From: Ilex aquifolium
Taxonomy: Eukaryota; Streptophyta; Magnoliopsida; Aquifoliales; Aquifoliaceae
Assembly: GCA_951799425.1 (NCBI GenBank)
Contig: OX637404.1
Coordinates: 17,818,045 to 17,882,044 of the forward strand
Reading direction: 5' to 3'
DNA: 64,000 nucleotides
Below are positions 22,812-33,079 of this stretch, piece by piece. Position 1 is the first letter of the stretch. The number at the start of each line of letters is the position of its first letter. The position numbers and the translations under genes are program-made. The notes beneath the pieces are model-generated. The model worked only from the letters and a program-made list of their open reading frames with translations, did not search any database and was not told where the DNA came from.

Positions 22812-25800
22812 TCAGTTATGGGTGTTTGTTGATTTGCTCCTCTTGAATGGTATTTTGTCCCTTCGAGTACGAACCAATGGTTGAACCTTGAACTTATGGG
22901 TGCTTGTTGATGGTGAACCTTGAACCTATATAGAGAGAGAAAAAGGTAAGATATATGAGCCAAAAAGTTCAATGAAATTGTTTAAAGCAGCAATTACCTG
23001 TTCAAAGCAAGAGATTCCTCTCACAGGAGCTTGCCTCCCTCCACCTTGGCTCACAGCAGCTTGGATAACATCAGATTGGCTCACAGCAGATTGGCTCACA
23101 GCAGCTTGGCTCACAGCAGATTGGCTCACAGCAGCTTGACTCCCTCCAGCTTGGCTCACATCAGATTGGCTCACAACAACTTGGCTTCCCCCAGCTTGGG
23201 TCCCCCCAGCTTGGTTTCCTTCTGGCAATGTAACAGTACAAGTCCTCCTGTTATGCCCATTTTTACCACATCTCCTACAATTAACTGATACATTTCCACA
23301 TTTACTCAACTTATGTGGTTGTTTTTTATTAATCAACTCATCTGGTTCCTTCCTCCGTAATTTTTTTGGCCTACCAGGTTGTCTCCTTATCAATGGAGGC
23401 AATGGTGGGGTCAATCCACTTTTAGGCCACATCTTATGTCCATTAATGGGGTTTATAATTGGTTCATAAGCCTGCATGAATGCCCCCTTCTTATACTGCC
23501 TAATTACATAATCTTATGGTTGTTGTCCCCTAGTTTGTATGCAACAAATGTCATGTGGGCATGGGATCCCTGTCAAGTCCCATTTCCTACATGAGCAACA
23601 ATGCTCATTCAAATCAACTGTGTATTGGTCTCCATTCATACACCTTACCTCAAACTTCAACTCACCATGCCACTCATCAATACAATCAAAGCTACCACTT
23701 TTCCATTTCTCTAATCTCTTTTGAATCTTAGGGCATATATCACCATTATAATTCCCAACCCATTCTCTCCTCTTCAACATTCTTTGAGTTAAGTAACATC
23801 TAATCCATTCTAGCATTTCTATGATGGGTTTATCCCTTGCCTCTATAATTGCCCCATTAAAGCTCTCACAGAGATTGTTTAACAAAATATCACACTTAGG
23901 TTGTGCTCTGAAGTGTGACCTACTCCAATACCTTGGTGGCTCATTGGCCAACCAATCAAATACCTTCTCATCTTCTTCTTTCACCATTTGCATCTCATAG
24001 TCAAATTCTGAAATATAAGTTGCCCTAGCACATTTCCAGAATTTCTTCCTAATACTCAATCCCTTAAACTGTCTAATCAAATTGTTTAGCATGTGCCTAG
24101 CACAATGCCTATGCTAAGATGCTGGTACTCTCTCAGTCAATGCTGGAAGCAAACCCTGTACAGCATATACAATAATTATACTTGTACCAAACATGTTAAT
24201 ATAAACTGATAAAGAAATAAACATGCAAACATACCTTCTGCCTGTCAGTGATGAAGGTCCACTGCTGATGGTTTTGATCAGTTATGCCTAAGTCAGTGCA
24301 TAGTACTGTTAAGAACCATGCCCATGTTTCCTTCATCTCAATCTCAACAATACAGTAGGCAATGGGAAACATAGAATCATTGACATCAATCCCAACATCA
24401 GTCAACAATTGTCCACTATATGCCCCTTTCAGGTGGCAACCATCTAATCCAATCACTTTCCTGCACCCTTGAAGAAATCCCCTCTTACATGCTGCAAAAT
24501 ATACATAAAACCTCTGAAATATAAGTTCACCATTTTCCTCATCACCAGGTGCATCCAAAATAATTGTAGAACCAGGGTTAGTCCTCCTTAGTTCCTCACA
24601 GTAATCCCACAATCTACCATATTGTTCAATTTCATCACCATGTATCAACAACATTGCCCTTTTCTTTGCCCTGTACAATTGATTCCTTGATACATCAACA
24701 TGAAAATCTCTCCTAACCCTCTTTTTAAAAGCCTTTATAGGCCAACAAGGGTTGGCCCTTAGTTCATCCATATACTTCAATGTTATCATCTTTGAGGTGA
24801 CATTTCTGTTATTATAAGTTTTTCCACATGTATGCTTACCAATGTATGTCCTTATTTGGTATGTTTTCTCACCATGCACTCTACAAGCATAAACCAGCCA
24901 ACTGCAGCCCCCTTCACATTGTGCCCTCACCCTCCTCTTATCATTTTTTACTAATTTTACATTTCTCTGATGTTTGATAGCATGTTGTCTAATGACAGTC
25001 TTGATCTCCTCAGATGTACTAAATAACATACCCAGTTTAAAATGTGGGTCTTCCTCATCATTTTTTGCCCTAAAAACTTCAAATTTTTTATGTTTTCTTG
25101 CATGATTCTCTCCATCAGATGAGCTAAAGCAGCTTAAAATCTCCTCAGAATCATCATCTGTATCACTGAGTTCTAACTGTTGTCTTTTGTCTTTTGCTGT
25201 TTCTTTCTGCCTATTATTATTCAAACCAGTCCATTCAGCTTCATTATCAACATAACTATCATACAACATGTCATCATAGTCACTCTCATAATCATTGTCC
25301 ACCAACGTATCATACTCACTAGATTCACTAGATTCAATAGATTCACAATCAGGTTGGTATTCACCGTCTGATGCATCAGACTCTGATGCTACCCTTTTCC
25401 CTTTATCAACTAAGACATCATCATCAACCTGATGATTCTCCAATGTCATTCTTGTATAATAAGATCCTGTTCAAGGACTACATCAACTATAAAATATTGC
25501 AACTAACACATTAACTATTACTGAATAGTTTCCAATGCATAAACAAATGGTTTTCAAGGACCACATCAACTATAAAATATTGCAACTTACACAAACTATT
25601 AACAAAGAGTTTCCAATGCATAAACAAATGGTTTCGAACAAACATTTATACCCAAAAGACGATCACATAAACAAATGGTTTTGAAGGACCACATAAACAA
25701 ATGGTTTACAAAATCAGTCTTTCCCATGAACCTTAGACTCAAATCTATAAGAATGAGTACATACCGATATGCACAATGTCTTCATCTGCATATTGATTCC

Positions 25801-25828
25801 CAGTCTTCCGTCGTTTGGAACGTCCCAT
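22812..25828 (-). pseudogene. MULE transposase (mudrA-like), four exons, two in-frame stops
   Basis: Minus-strand exons 25828-25765, 25466-24235, 24155-22998 and 22925-22812 join in one phase (856 codons with the final stop). Order: basic start MGRSKRRKTGNQ; acidic serine-rich region; MuDR N-terminal DNA-binding domain (FKLGMLFSTSEEIKTVI, CEGGCSWLVYA); MULE catalytic domain (KVIGLDGCHLKG, TFITDRQKG); HRHCARHMLNNL; SWIM finger CxCx9CxH (CSCRKWDLTGIPCPH); CCHC knuckle CRRCGKNGHNRRTC; a glutamine/serine/alanine repeat of about 15-bp units (23040-23210); a basic C-terminus. Stops occur at 24116-24114 (TAG, just before HRHC) and 23516-23514 (TAA, after the SWIM finger). Everything else is open, so the copy seems recently disabled, unless these are sequencing or allelic differences. 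Confidence 0.85.
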
Positions 25829-26203
25829 CTTTGTGCTTTGCCCTAATAGTGTTCTGCTTTGCCCTAATGGTGATTGTGTTTTTCCCTAATCATTATTTGC
25901 CCTAACTGAAGAATCTTGCCTGGTTTGCAGAACAAGTGAAGACCGAAGACATTGAAGAGTCTCCTGATCAGTTTCCCTCCAGTAATAGGAGAAGGCAAAA
26001 TGTCATATAAGCCCCTGACTTCAGTCATGTGGATGGCACATGACTCAAAACAGACGGAATTATGGACGGTGTCAACGGCGGGGACTAGGTAAGTGCATTT
26101 TTAATAATTTGGGGACCAACTTGATGAAATTGGAATGTTGGGGACCAAAATGAGACAAAATGAATACTTTGGGGACCACAGACGCAATTAACCTTTTTTT
26201 GTA

Positions 26204-26810
26204 AGCCGTTCGTTCCGTAAATGAGTGGACCTGACATAAAATGATTAATAAACAAATCGGATATTGGTAAAACAAATCAAAAGAAATACGTGACACGACA
26301 AGTTTATATATCGAATTATATACGATTCATATATGACATATATCCGATATGATACGATTCATTAGACATGAATTAATAAATAAATCGGATATGAGTGGAG
26401 TAACTTTTTGATACGAACCCGCTCAACTTGATATAATTAATAAGCCTAGATGATAATATCCTAATTTTTTTTTAAAGAAATTAAACTTTTAATATTCAAT
26501 ATCTTATCTCGAGTTTTCAAATTCGAGCCTTTCAAAACACATTTTATTGTCCAACAAATAGTGTAAGTTAGGTCGATTTCTGGTATGATAATTAAGAAAA
26601 ACCTCGGTAACATAATTTACACTTTAGTTTGACTCCACCAATATGAAAGTCAAAAGAAAATAAATACTTTTTCTTTTTCTGTTTTGACTCCATCCACAAT
26701 TTTCGCACCCAAATACTTTCGTTTTTAATGTTTCTTTTTTTTTTTTTTAGTTTTTGATCAAGTTCAATCACTCTTGTCCAATTTATTAATCCTCATTATT
26801 ATATTTTTAA
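26204..26810. other. Non-coding, AT-rich remainder of an older element
   Basis: No gene. 26204-26460 carries repeated ATATCCGATATGATACG/ACACGA words like those before 21247, so the MULE probably landed in an older CACGA-rich element. Beyond that it is AT-rich with T runs. Confidence 0.4.
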
Positions 26811-27122
26811 GGAGAATCGCACTTTATACTCCGAAAAATTTCAAAAATTTTAATTTGTACTCTTAAAAATTATATTTTTTTTCACATTGCACCGTTAATG
26901 TCATAAAATAGTTGGAACGTGACTCTTACACTAACTTTTGTTGATATTTCCGTCCAATTCATACTGATGGTGTGCAATTGGATTTGACAGAAATAACAAT
27001 AGAAGATAATGTGAGGGTTACACTGTAGTCATTTTATGATATTGAGAGTCTAACATGAAAAAATTAATTTTTAAAGGTCAAAACTGAGAATTTTAAAAAC
27101 TCTAGCAAAGTATAATTCATCC
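26811..27122. mobile_element. Small inverted-repeat element
   Basis: The left part (GGAGAATCGCACTTTATACT onward, with TAATTTGTACTCTTAAAAATT) reappears in inverted, diverged form at the right (ending AAAGTATAATTCATCC). GTCATAAAATAGTTG against GTCATTTTATGATATTG pairs nearer the centre. No clear target duplication was found. Confidence 0.45.
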
Positions 27123-27675
27123 ATATTTTTATGCATCAATATTGAATGCTATTGGAATTCATTGATTTGACGATTTTCTTTCTATATGTATCGATAAACC
27201 ACTATTATTATAAAATACTACAATAGAACTATTAAAAAGGAGAATATAAGTAATCAAGTCTTGCCTTCAACAAGAATTAACTCTTTTAACCTCTTTTATT
27301 GACATAATTTTGAGAGAATTAAGGATGACTAACAAAGTTAGCCCAATTGATTAATGATTTAATAGTGGGTGTCAATATTTGAGCGGAATCAACAAAATTT
27401 GAAAATTAAGACGGTCCAAATCCGACATAATTTCTGTAATTACCATCTAAATCCTTATGTAATAGCTTCTTTTGTTTTATATCGATAAATCACTATTATT
27501 GACTATCGCAATGTTTACATGATCTATGTATACTAGAGAACGAAAGACGACACAATAGAACCCAAAAGAATGAGTCATCAAAAATCAATCGTTGCTTTTG
27601 GCAATGAATGACCCCTTTGAGAGTCAATTAGGTTAGACTTAGTTGGTTAACAAACATTTTAAACCTTACACAATG
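27123..27675. other. AT-rich intergenic sequence
   Basis: No gene, repeat unit or structural motif that I can support. Confidence 0.4.
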
Positions 27676-27702
27676 AGCTTCACTAGATTTTTTTTTTCTT
27701 TA

Positions 27703-27830
27703 TAAAAAGAGGTGCAACACGAGAACTTCTCAGAGAGTCATCCATCCAAATACTACTTTCGCCTGAACACGCTTAATTTCGGAGTTCTAATGGGATTTAG
27801 TGCATTAGTGCTAGTATGATCACACCTCTA
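27703..27830 (-). pseudogene. Retroposed 5S rRNA copy (5S-derived retroposon)
   Basis: On the minus strand 27829-27711 follows plant 5S rRNA from end to end: GATCATACTAGCACTAATGC, AGAACTCCGAAATTAAGCGT, GGATGGATGACT, CTCGTGTTGCAC, then a T run like a Pol III terminator. By eye about twenty positions differ from typical plant 5S, so it is not a functional gene copy. An A-rich tail follows on the minus strand (T run at 27690-27702 on plus). Perfect 14-bp direct repeats AGCTTCACTAGATT (27676-27689, 27831-27844) flank it. Tail plus target duplication means it moved by LINE-type retroposition, either as a processed 5S transcript or as a 5S-headed SINE. Confidence 0.85.
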
Positions 27831-27844
27831 AGCTTCACTAGATT

Positions 27845-28602
27845 ACCTATGGATAAATCATACAAATGTAGATCTATTTAGTAAATTTTCTCTCAATTTC
27901 TCTCAATGGTGGATCATTAGTCGTGAATTAGTAGATGATCTCTTATATGTAGTGGACTAGTAGGTTACACTTAAATTTATGACGGGTGGCCTAAAATCAA
28001 AAACAATTGATAGAAAATATACTAGAAGGAATCAAAATCCGTAACATACCTTTTAAATGTAGAGCAAGTATGCATATTTTTTTCATTTAACTACTAGAAA
28101 AGGGAGTAAATTCTGCGCTAGTAGTTTCATTACTACTTGGCAATCATTTTATTAGAAACATACCTTCAAAATTTGCATTTTTTGCAAATTGAGAACATAA
28201 ACTACCCATGATTGAAGGACAGACAATACAAAAAAAAAAAATTCACTCAGAACCTTGGACAGAAACAATGACATACAAATTAGAAGAATCTGTGGGGGTA
28301 TAAACAGCTCTAAGGGAAGTCCATTCTACTTCCTTTATGTGTTATTGTATTGTGTGAGTCAAATTCAAAGCTAAAAGCCCTGAGGCAATCTTGAGTACGC
28401 ATTGTTACAAAAAAAAGAAAAGAAAAACGCTAAATAGACTTAAAAAAATTGACTTAAAAACTTGACTTGATAAATCACTATCATTGAATAAATAGTGAGT
28501 CCCAATAAATACTGGGACCCACAACTAACCACATCATTAAATTAAATTTTTAAGTCGGTTTTTTAAGTCGGCTCCTTTGAGATGAAGTTGAGCCACCTTG
28601 CT
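27845..28602. other. Intergenic region downstream of the USP-like gene
   Basis: AT-rich. It should contain the 3' UTR of the minus-strand USP-like gene. A short imperfect inverted repeat around 28440-28570 (TTAAAAAAATTGACTTAAAA against TTTAAGTCGG) may be a small MITE. No gene is seen. Confidence 0.4.
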
Positions 28603-31600
28603 TCAAGAAGTTCCCTTTCTTCTTCTTGATTTTCTTGATCTCCATATGATAGCAGAAGGGTCTGGACATATTTGGTATGGGATTTTTGGTTGAGGAATAA
28701 CAGGGACACTGCAGAACACCATTCATAGAATTACATAAATAAACAGACCAAAATAATAATGTGAATCGAAGTGGTATGCACGTATCTCATTTTTTCAGAT
28801 AACCGAGAATCGTCCCAATCATGCATGTAGAGAGTCATGGCTGCAAGTATGTCCTTTATTTTTATTTTCAATTGAGTCCCTAAAGTTTACATAATATGAT
28901 TCCTACTACAACCGTTTGAAAAAAGTGGAAAGAAAAAGTAATGTAGACAACTCAATGTTTGTTAACACTAAACATTGGGAAATAGTATGTAATCAAAATT
29001 TGTAACTCAAATTTGTATCCCAAATGAAGGGGGACCATTGGATAAGTGGGTCCCATCAAATTTTTTAAATGTGACCCACTTATCCAATGATCCCCTTCAT
29101 TTGGGATGCAAATTTGGGTCGAATGTGTAATTAACCCAAAAATTTGAAGTTAATGGGAGACACAAAAATAGTATAATTTTCATGTCTGTTCATTGATGTA
29201 TTCTATGCATTCAGACAAATTGAAACCCATGTAGCCCAAAAAAAAAAACAGTGAACATTGCTAATAAACAAGGGTATTTAGGTAATTTCAATAGTAAAAA
29301 GGTCATAAGAAATGAAGATTGAAACCTCACCTCAATCCAACAATTTCTATCTGAGAACAGTCCATGTTGGTTGAACTGTCTGGTGTTGAAATGGTACTCC
29401 TTGTATTCAATGCTGCTGGTTGCCTAATGGCAAGAACTTTGCAATTGAAATTATTTGCAATATTCCTTTGGTGGGCCATGGCTAACCTGCACCACATAAT
29501 AAACAACACTGGCCTCAGTTCTATTCTTCCTCCCTCACCCTCCCCCCCTCCTTTTTTTCTCACAATTAATAGCAGTAATAGAAGAAAGTTCACAAGGACA
29601 TATGCTTCTGATTCTGTATAAAGCATTCATGACCAGTAAAATTATTATTCACCCTTGTCCATTTTAGTCCCCATTATTCGAGTGTTGTGGACTATCTATA
29701 TAATTAATTATGAGCGATATTTTGCGAGTTCGAGTTCAAAAGTCGGTCTACAAAAAATGGGGGCAAGATTATCCATTTCTTATGTCACCCCGACTTCTTC
29801 AATTTATCATAGGCTAAAGATATGTACATTAGATACAATTTATTTATTTATTAAAATACTAATGTTATTGGGACATAATTTAGGGATTTAATACATCGTG
29901 ATCATTGGTTTGATAGTATTGAGACCCACTAATAGTTTAATACTGGAATCCACCGATAATCTAATAGTTACAATCATTAAATCTTCAAATTATATCTCAA
30001 TAACATTGTCGTTATTAAAAAGATTTTGGAAAGTGCAATGGCTGCTGATGTAACAATGGAAACTTACATGGCCACTTCTAGATCCGCATAAATCTCTGAT
30101 TAAAGATTAGGACACAGTCAGTGACAAAGATGTTGTGATGATCCTATATATAATTTTTTTGTTTTTATAACTTTGTCCAAGCACTGTATCACTCACTACT
30201 GATTGGTACAAATACACCCAACCAGAGATTTGATTCCTCCATGACCCACTGATCACTTGCTACGTGTCTTTATGATTAAAGTTTTTTGGGCTCTACCCTT
30301 TTTGGTCAAAGTCTAATGTAGCATTGCATAATATTTTTTTTCCAAGTACTTGTTTTAAGCTAAACAAGAATAATGGTTATACCTTTAAAGTATATACCTA
30401 ATTCTTATTTGGTCCTTGAAGTTCTAATTATAATAGTTAAGTCCTTAGAGTTTTAATTGAGTTTTTTTAGTTCTTACATTAAAATTTAATAATTTATTAT
30501 GACGGAATGATCTTTCATGGCTAATACATGACTTGGGTAAAAAAATATATTTGCCTAATGAAAAATCTATTACATGTAGGCTAATAAATTTTACTTCATT
30601 TCATCTGATTTTGATTGGAAAAAAAGATAACAAACTCAAAAATGTATGATATAGAGTGAGAATTTAAGGGATATTATAACACAAAGAGAGAAATATTAAT
30701 GTATTTAAGATAAATTTTTTTGTTGGACAAATATACCCTTATGAGTAAGTCTTGTGACGTCTTTCTGTTTGAACAAATTAATAGATTTGGATAGAAGAAT
30801 TGGAATGAAACATGTTTAAAACTGTAAGGATATAATTGTGTCAATTGAAATTTCATGGACCAAATAAAAAATAACATACTTTAAGGGGTAAATTATAAAT
30901 TACCCTACAACTTAACTTATTTAAAAGTAGGACATTTGTTTGTGTATTTACCCCCAAAAAAAAAAAAAATTTATTTGTGATACAAGTGTTTTTTGATATA
31001 TGTGATGAAGCTCGGAGAAAGAAAACAATTTCACACTATAGAACGTTACTTAAATAAAAAAAAGGGTTAATTATACTGGAGGTCCCTAAAATATAAAGTT
31101 TGTCTCATTTTGATCCTTAATATTTCAATTGTATCATTTTGGTCCCTGAAGTATTGAATATATTTCTATATGGTCTTTCAAGTAGACAAAGTCCAGATTG
31201 TTAACGATTTTTTATCATAAACTTGTCACGTAATACCTAAATATGGATAAAAAATAATTTTGATAGCTCTTAAACAAAATTTAGATAACTCATGATCAAA
31301 ACTGTGTAATTTGGGTAACTATTTAACCAAAATTTAAGTAAAAATTTAGTCAAGAATTATCCAAATTATTTTTTTATCCATATTTAAATATCAAATGACA
31401 AGCTTATGATAAAAAATCGTTAGTAATCTGGACGTTGTATGCTTGAGGGATCATATAGAAATATATTTAATACTTCAGGGACCAAAATGATGCAATTAAA
31501 ATATTGAGGATTAAAATGAGATAAACTCCATACTTTAGGAAACTCCGATGCAATTAACCCATAAAAAAAATGTAAAAAGTATTATCACGCAGTACTTTTG

Positions 31601-33079
31601 AGTTATTATTTGCTAATTTTTAAAGTTTCTTTGTTGTTTTCGGATAAAAAGTAAAAATAGTATTTGATTTGCTTAAAAAAAAAAAAGAATTTCTAGAAGT
31701 AAAAGAAAATTGGGTTGGCTGGCTTCTCTCAAACATTACGGCAAGGTAAGACACATTTGGACTGAGTTTTTTTTTGTGTGGTTTTGGACTGAGTTTACCC
31801 GTCAATCACAAGTAAATATTGAATTTATGCCTCACCATTGCCACATATAAGTTGAACTGTATTTTTTTAAGGTTAATTGCACTAAAAGTCCTCAAAGTAT
31901 TAAATTTGTCTCATTTTGATTCTCAATATTTCAATTGTATCATTTTAGACCCTGAAATATTGAAAATATTTCTATGTAGTCCTTCAAACAAACATACAGC
32001 GTCCACTTGACAAGTTTACGATAAAAAACTGTTAACAATTTGTAAGTTGTCTACTTGAAGGACTACATACAAATATATTCAATACTTCAAAGACTAAAAT
32101 GATACAATTGAAATATTGGAGACCAAAATAAGATAAACTCTATACTTTAGGAATTTTCAATGTAATTAACCTTTTTTTATATGAAAAAATAATTATTAAA
32201 TTTTGGAGGATACACTTTGTAGATTTATTAGTGGAAGGTGACACTATGTGCATTTTATTAAATATTTTCTTGTTAATTACGGGTCCTAAATAGGATTAAT
32301 CTAAATATTTTCTTGTCAATTACGGGTCCAAATTTATCAACATAAAATGAAGAAAAGAAGAAGAAAACAGAAGAAAGAAAGAAAAAAAAAAAAAAGATCC
32401 GGATCATTTCTGTTTGTTTAGATCAATTCAATTCAATAGAAGCTAGAGTGAAACTTTTAATTTGAGAGAGAGAATCTAGTAGTGTAGAAGTAGAATAAAA
32501 ACTTACTTGTACAGAAAGCTCTGATCATGAAGCCCAACAACAAGAGTAGACGCCCCAATCTCTCTCACCATTGCTGCAATCTTCCCTCCCTCCTGATCAC
32601 CTTCCGCCACCACAATCTCTGTCTGGGTCTGCAACACACAATCTTATAATTTCATTATACATAGAGTCATAGAGATACACGTATGCATACATACATACAT
32701 ATATATATATACACATGTTCATCAAATTCATCAGTAGAATAACTGGAAAAGGTAGAAACTTGATGGTTGATATGGGTCTTTTGTTAACAGATTTTCAAGT
32801 TCCTACAAGACATATTTGAGTTGAGTTGAATCGTTTTGTAAGTATGAACGTACGTACGTTGGGGAAGGTGTTGCAGATGTCTCTGAAGGAAAGAGCCAAT
32901 TGGAAGCCTTTGAGGCGGAGGAGTCTGAGCTTTTTCCGGCATCTGGATCTGGCAGTGGGGAATACATGGAGGAGTGTTATCACATCGCCGTATCGGAAAA
33001 GGTTGTGAAGTGCCCATTGGAGGGCTGTTCTTGCTACTTCTACATCTTCCACAATTACCACTATTTTCTTTACATCCAT
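28603..33079 (-). CDS. Universal-stress-protein (USP)-domain protein, four exons
   Basis: Minus-strand exons 33079-32858, 32628-32507, 29486-29331 and 28708-28603 have GT/AG borders and compatible phases and give an intact 201-residue protein. The Usp / adenine-nucleotide alpha-hydrolase-like fold is recognised from MDVKKIVVIVEDVEVARTAL, GDVITLLHVFP, then VVAEGDQEGGKIAAMVREIG, STLVVGLHDQSFLYKLAMAH and NCKVLAIRQP. The C-terminus is basic (WRSRKSRRRKGTS). I recognise no strict ATP-binding G-2x-G-9x-G(S/T), so nucleotide binding is uncertain. It is probably a soluble cytosolic or nuclear protein of the Arabidopsis RD2-like group; that link is tentative. I chose the ATG at 33079; an upstream in-frame ATG at 33133 would add a low-complexity REKEREREREEK stretch from a leader GA repeat and is unlikely. 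The third intron (29487-32506) is 3 kb and full of small transposons. Confidence 0.88.
28985..29135. repeat. Strong hairpin (MITE-like) in an intron of the USP-like gene
   Basis: Arms of about 45 bp (29008-29053 and about 29071-29117) pair with only a few mismatches and one gap around a loop of about 16 bases. The left arm holds CATTGGATAAGTGGGTCCC and the right arm its complement. Outer bases pair more weakly. No target duplication is certain. Confidence 0.65.
30373..30895. mobile_element. Diverged inverted-repeat element in the USP-like gene intron
   Basis: The left end has CCTTTAAAGTATATACC and TATTTGGTCCTTGAAG. The right end has ATGGACCAAATAAAAA and CATACTTTAAGGGG, the inverted counterparts. 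This is the style of the -GGTCC- MULE-related miniatures nearby. No duplication was found. Confidence 0.5.
31064..31560. mobile_element. Mutator-type MITE related to the MULE at 21257-26194
   Basis: It begins GGGTTAATTATACTGGAGG and ends CAATTAACCC. ATAAAAAAAA (10 bp) lies directly on both sides (31054-31063, 31561-31570). The first ~90 bases run parallel to the MULE's terminal repeat (TTTGTCTCATTTTG, then CATTTTGGTCCC). It is non-coding, about 497 bp, inside the third USP intron. Confidence 0.78.
31871..32171. mobile_element. Mutator-type MITE, 301 bp, same family
   Basis: It begins GGTTAATTGCACTAAAAG and ends GTAATTAACC. T7-A flanks both sides (31863-31870 and 32172-32179). Its interior follows the element at 31064-31560. 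It is also in the third USP intron. Confidence 0.72.

Larger units (their letters stand above)
21257..26194. mobile_element. Two-gene Mutator-like transposon (MULE), about 4.94 kb
   Basis: Terminal inverted repeats of about 225-230 bp begin GGGTTAATTGCG (left) and GGTTAATTGCG (read inward from 26192). They stay nearly identical through CTCCCATTACTGGAGGGAAAC (about 21462-21482) and its counterpart near 25970. A perfect 9-bp duplication TTTTTTGTA lies at 21248-21256 and 26195-26203, the Mutator hallmark. Inside are two convergent genes: a GRF zinc-finger gene on plus, starting about 85 bp inside the left repeat, and a transposase on minus, starting about 140 bp inside the right repeat. The closeness of the repeats suggests a fairly recent insertion. 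The flanking sequence (21126-21247, 26204-26460) is itself rich in CACGAC words and looks like an older element split by this one. Confidence 0.93.

Noticed and set aside
23031-23288. Open frame of SLAHS repeats on plus
   Set aside because: It is the antisense shadow of the glutamine/serine repeat in the MULE transposase.
27711-27829. Functional 5S rRNA gene
   Set aside because: Many differences from plant 5S in a single dispersed copy with retroposition hallmarks.
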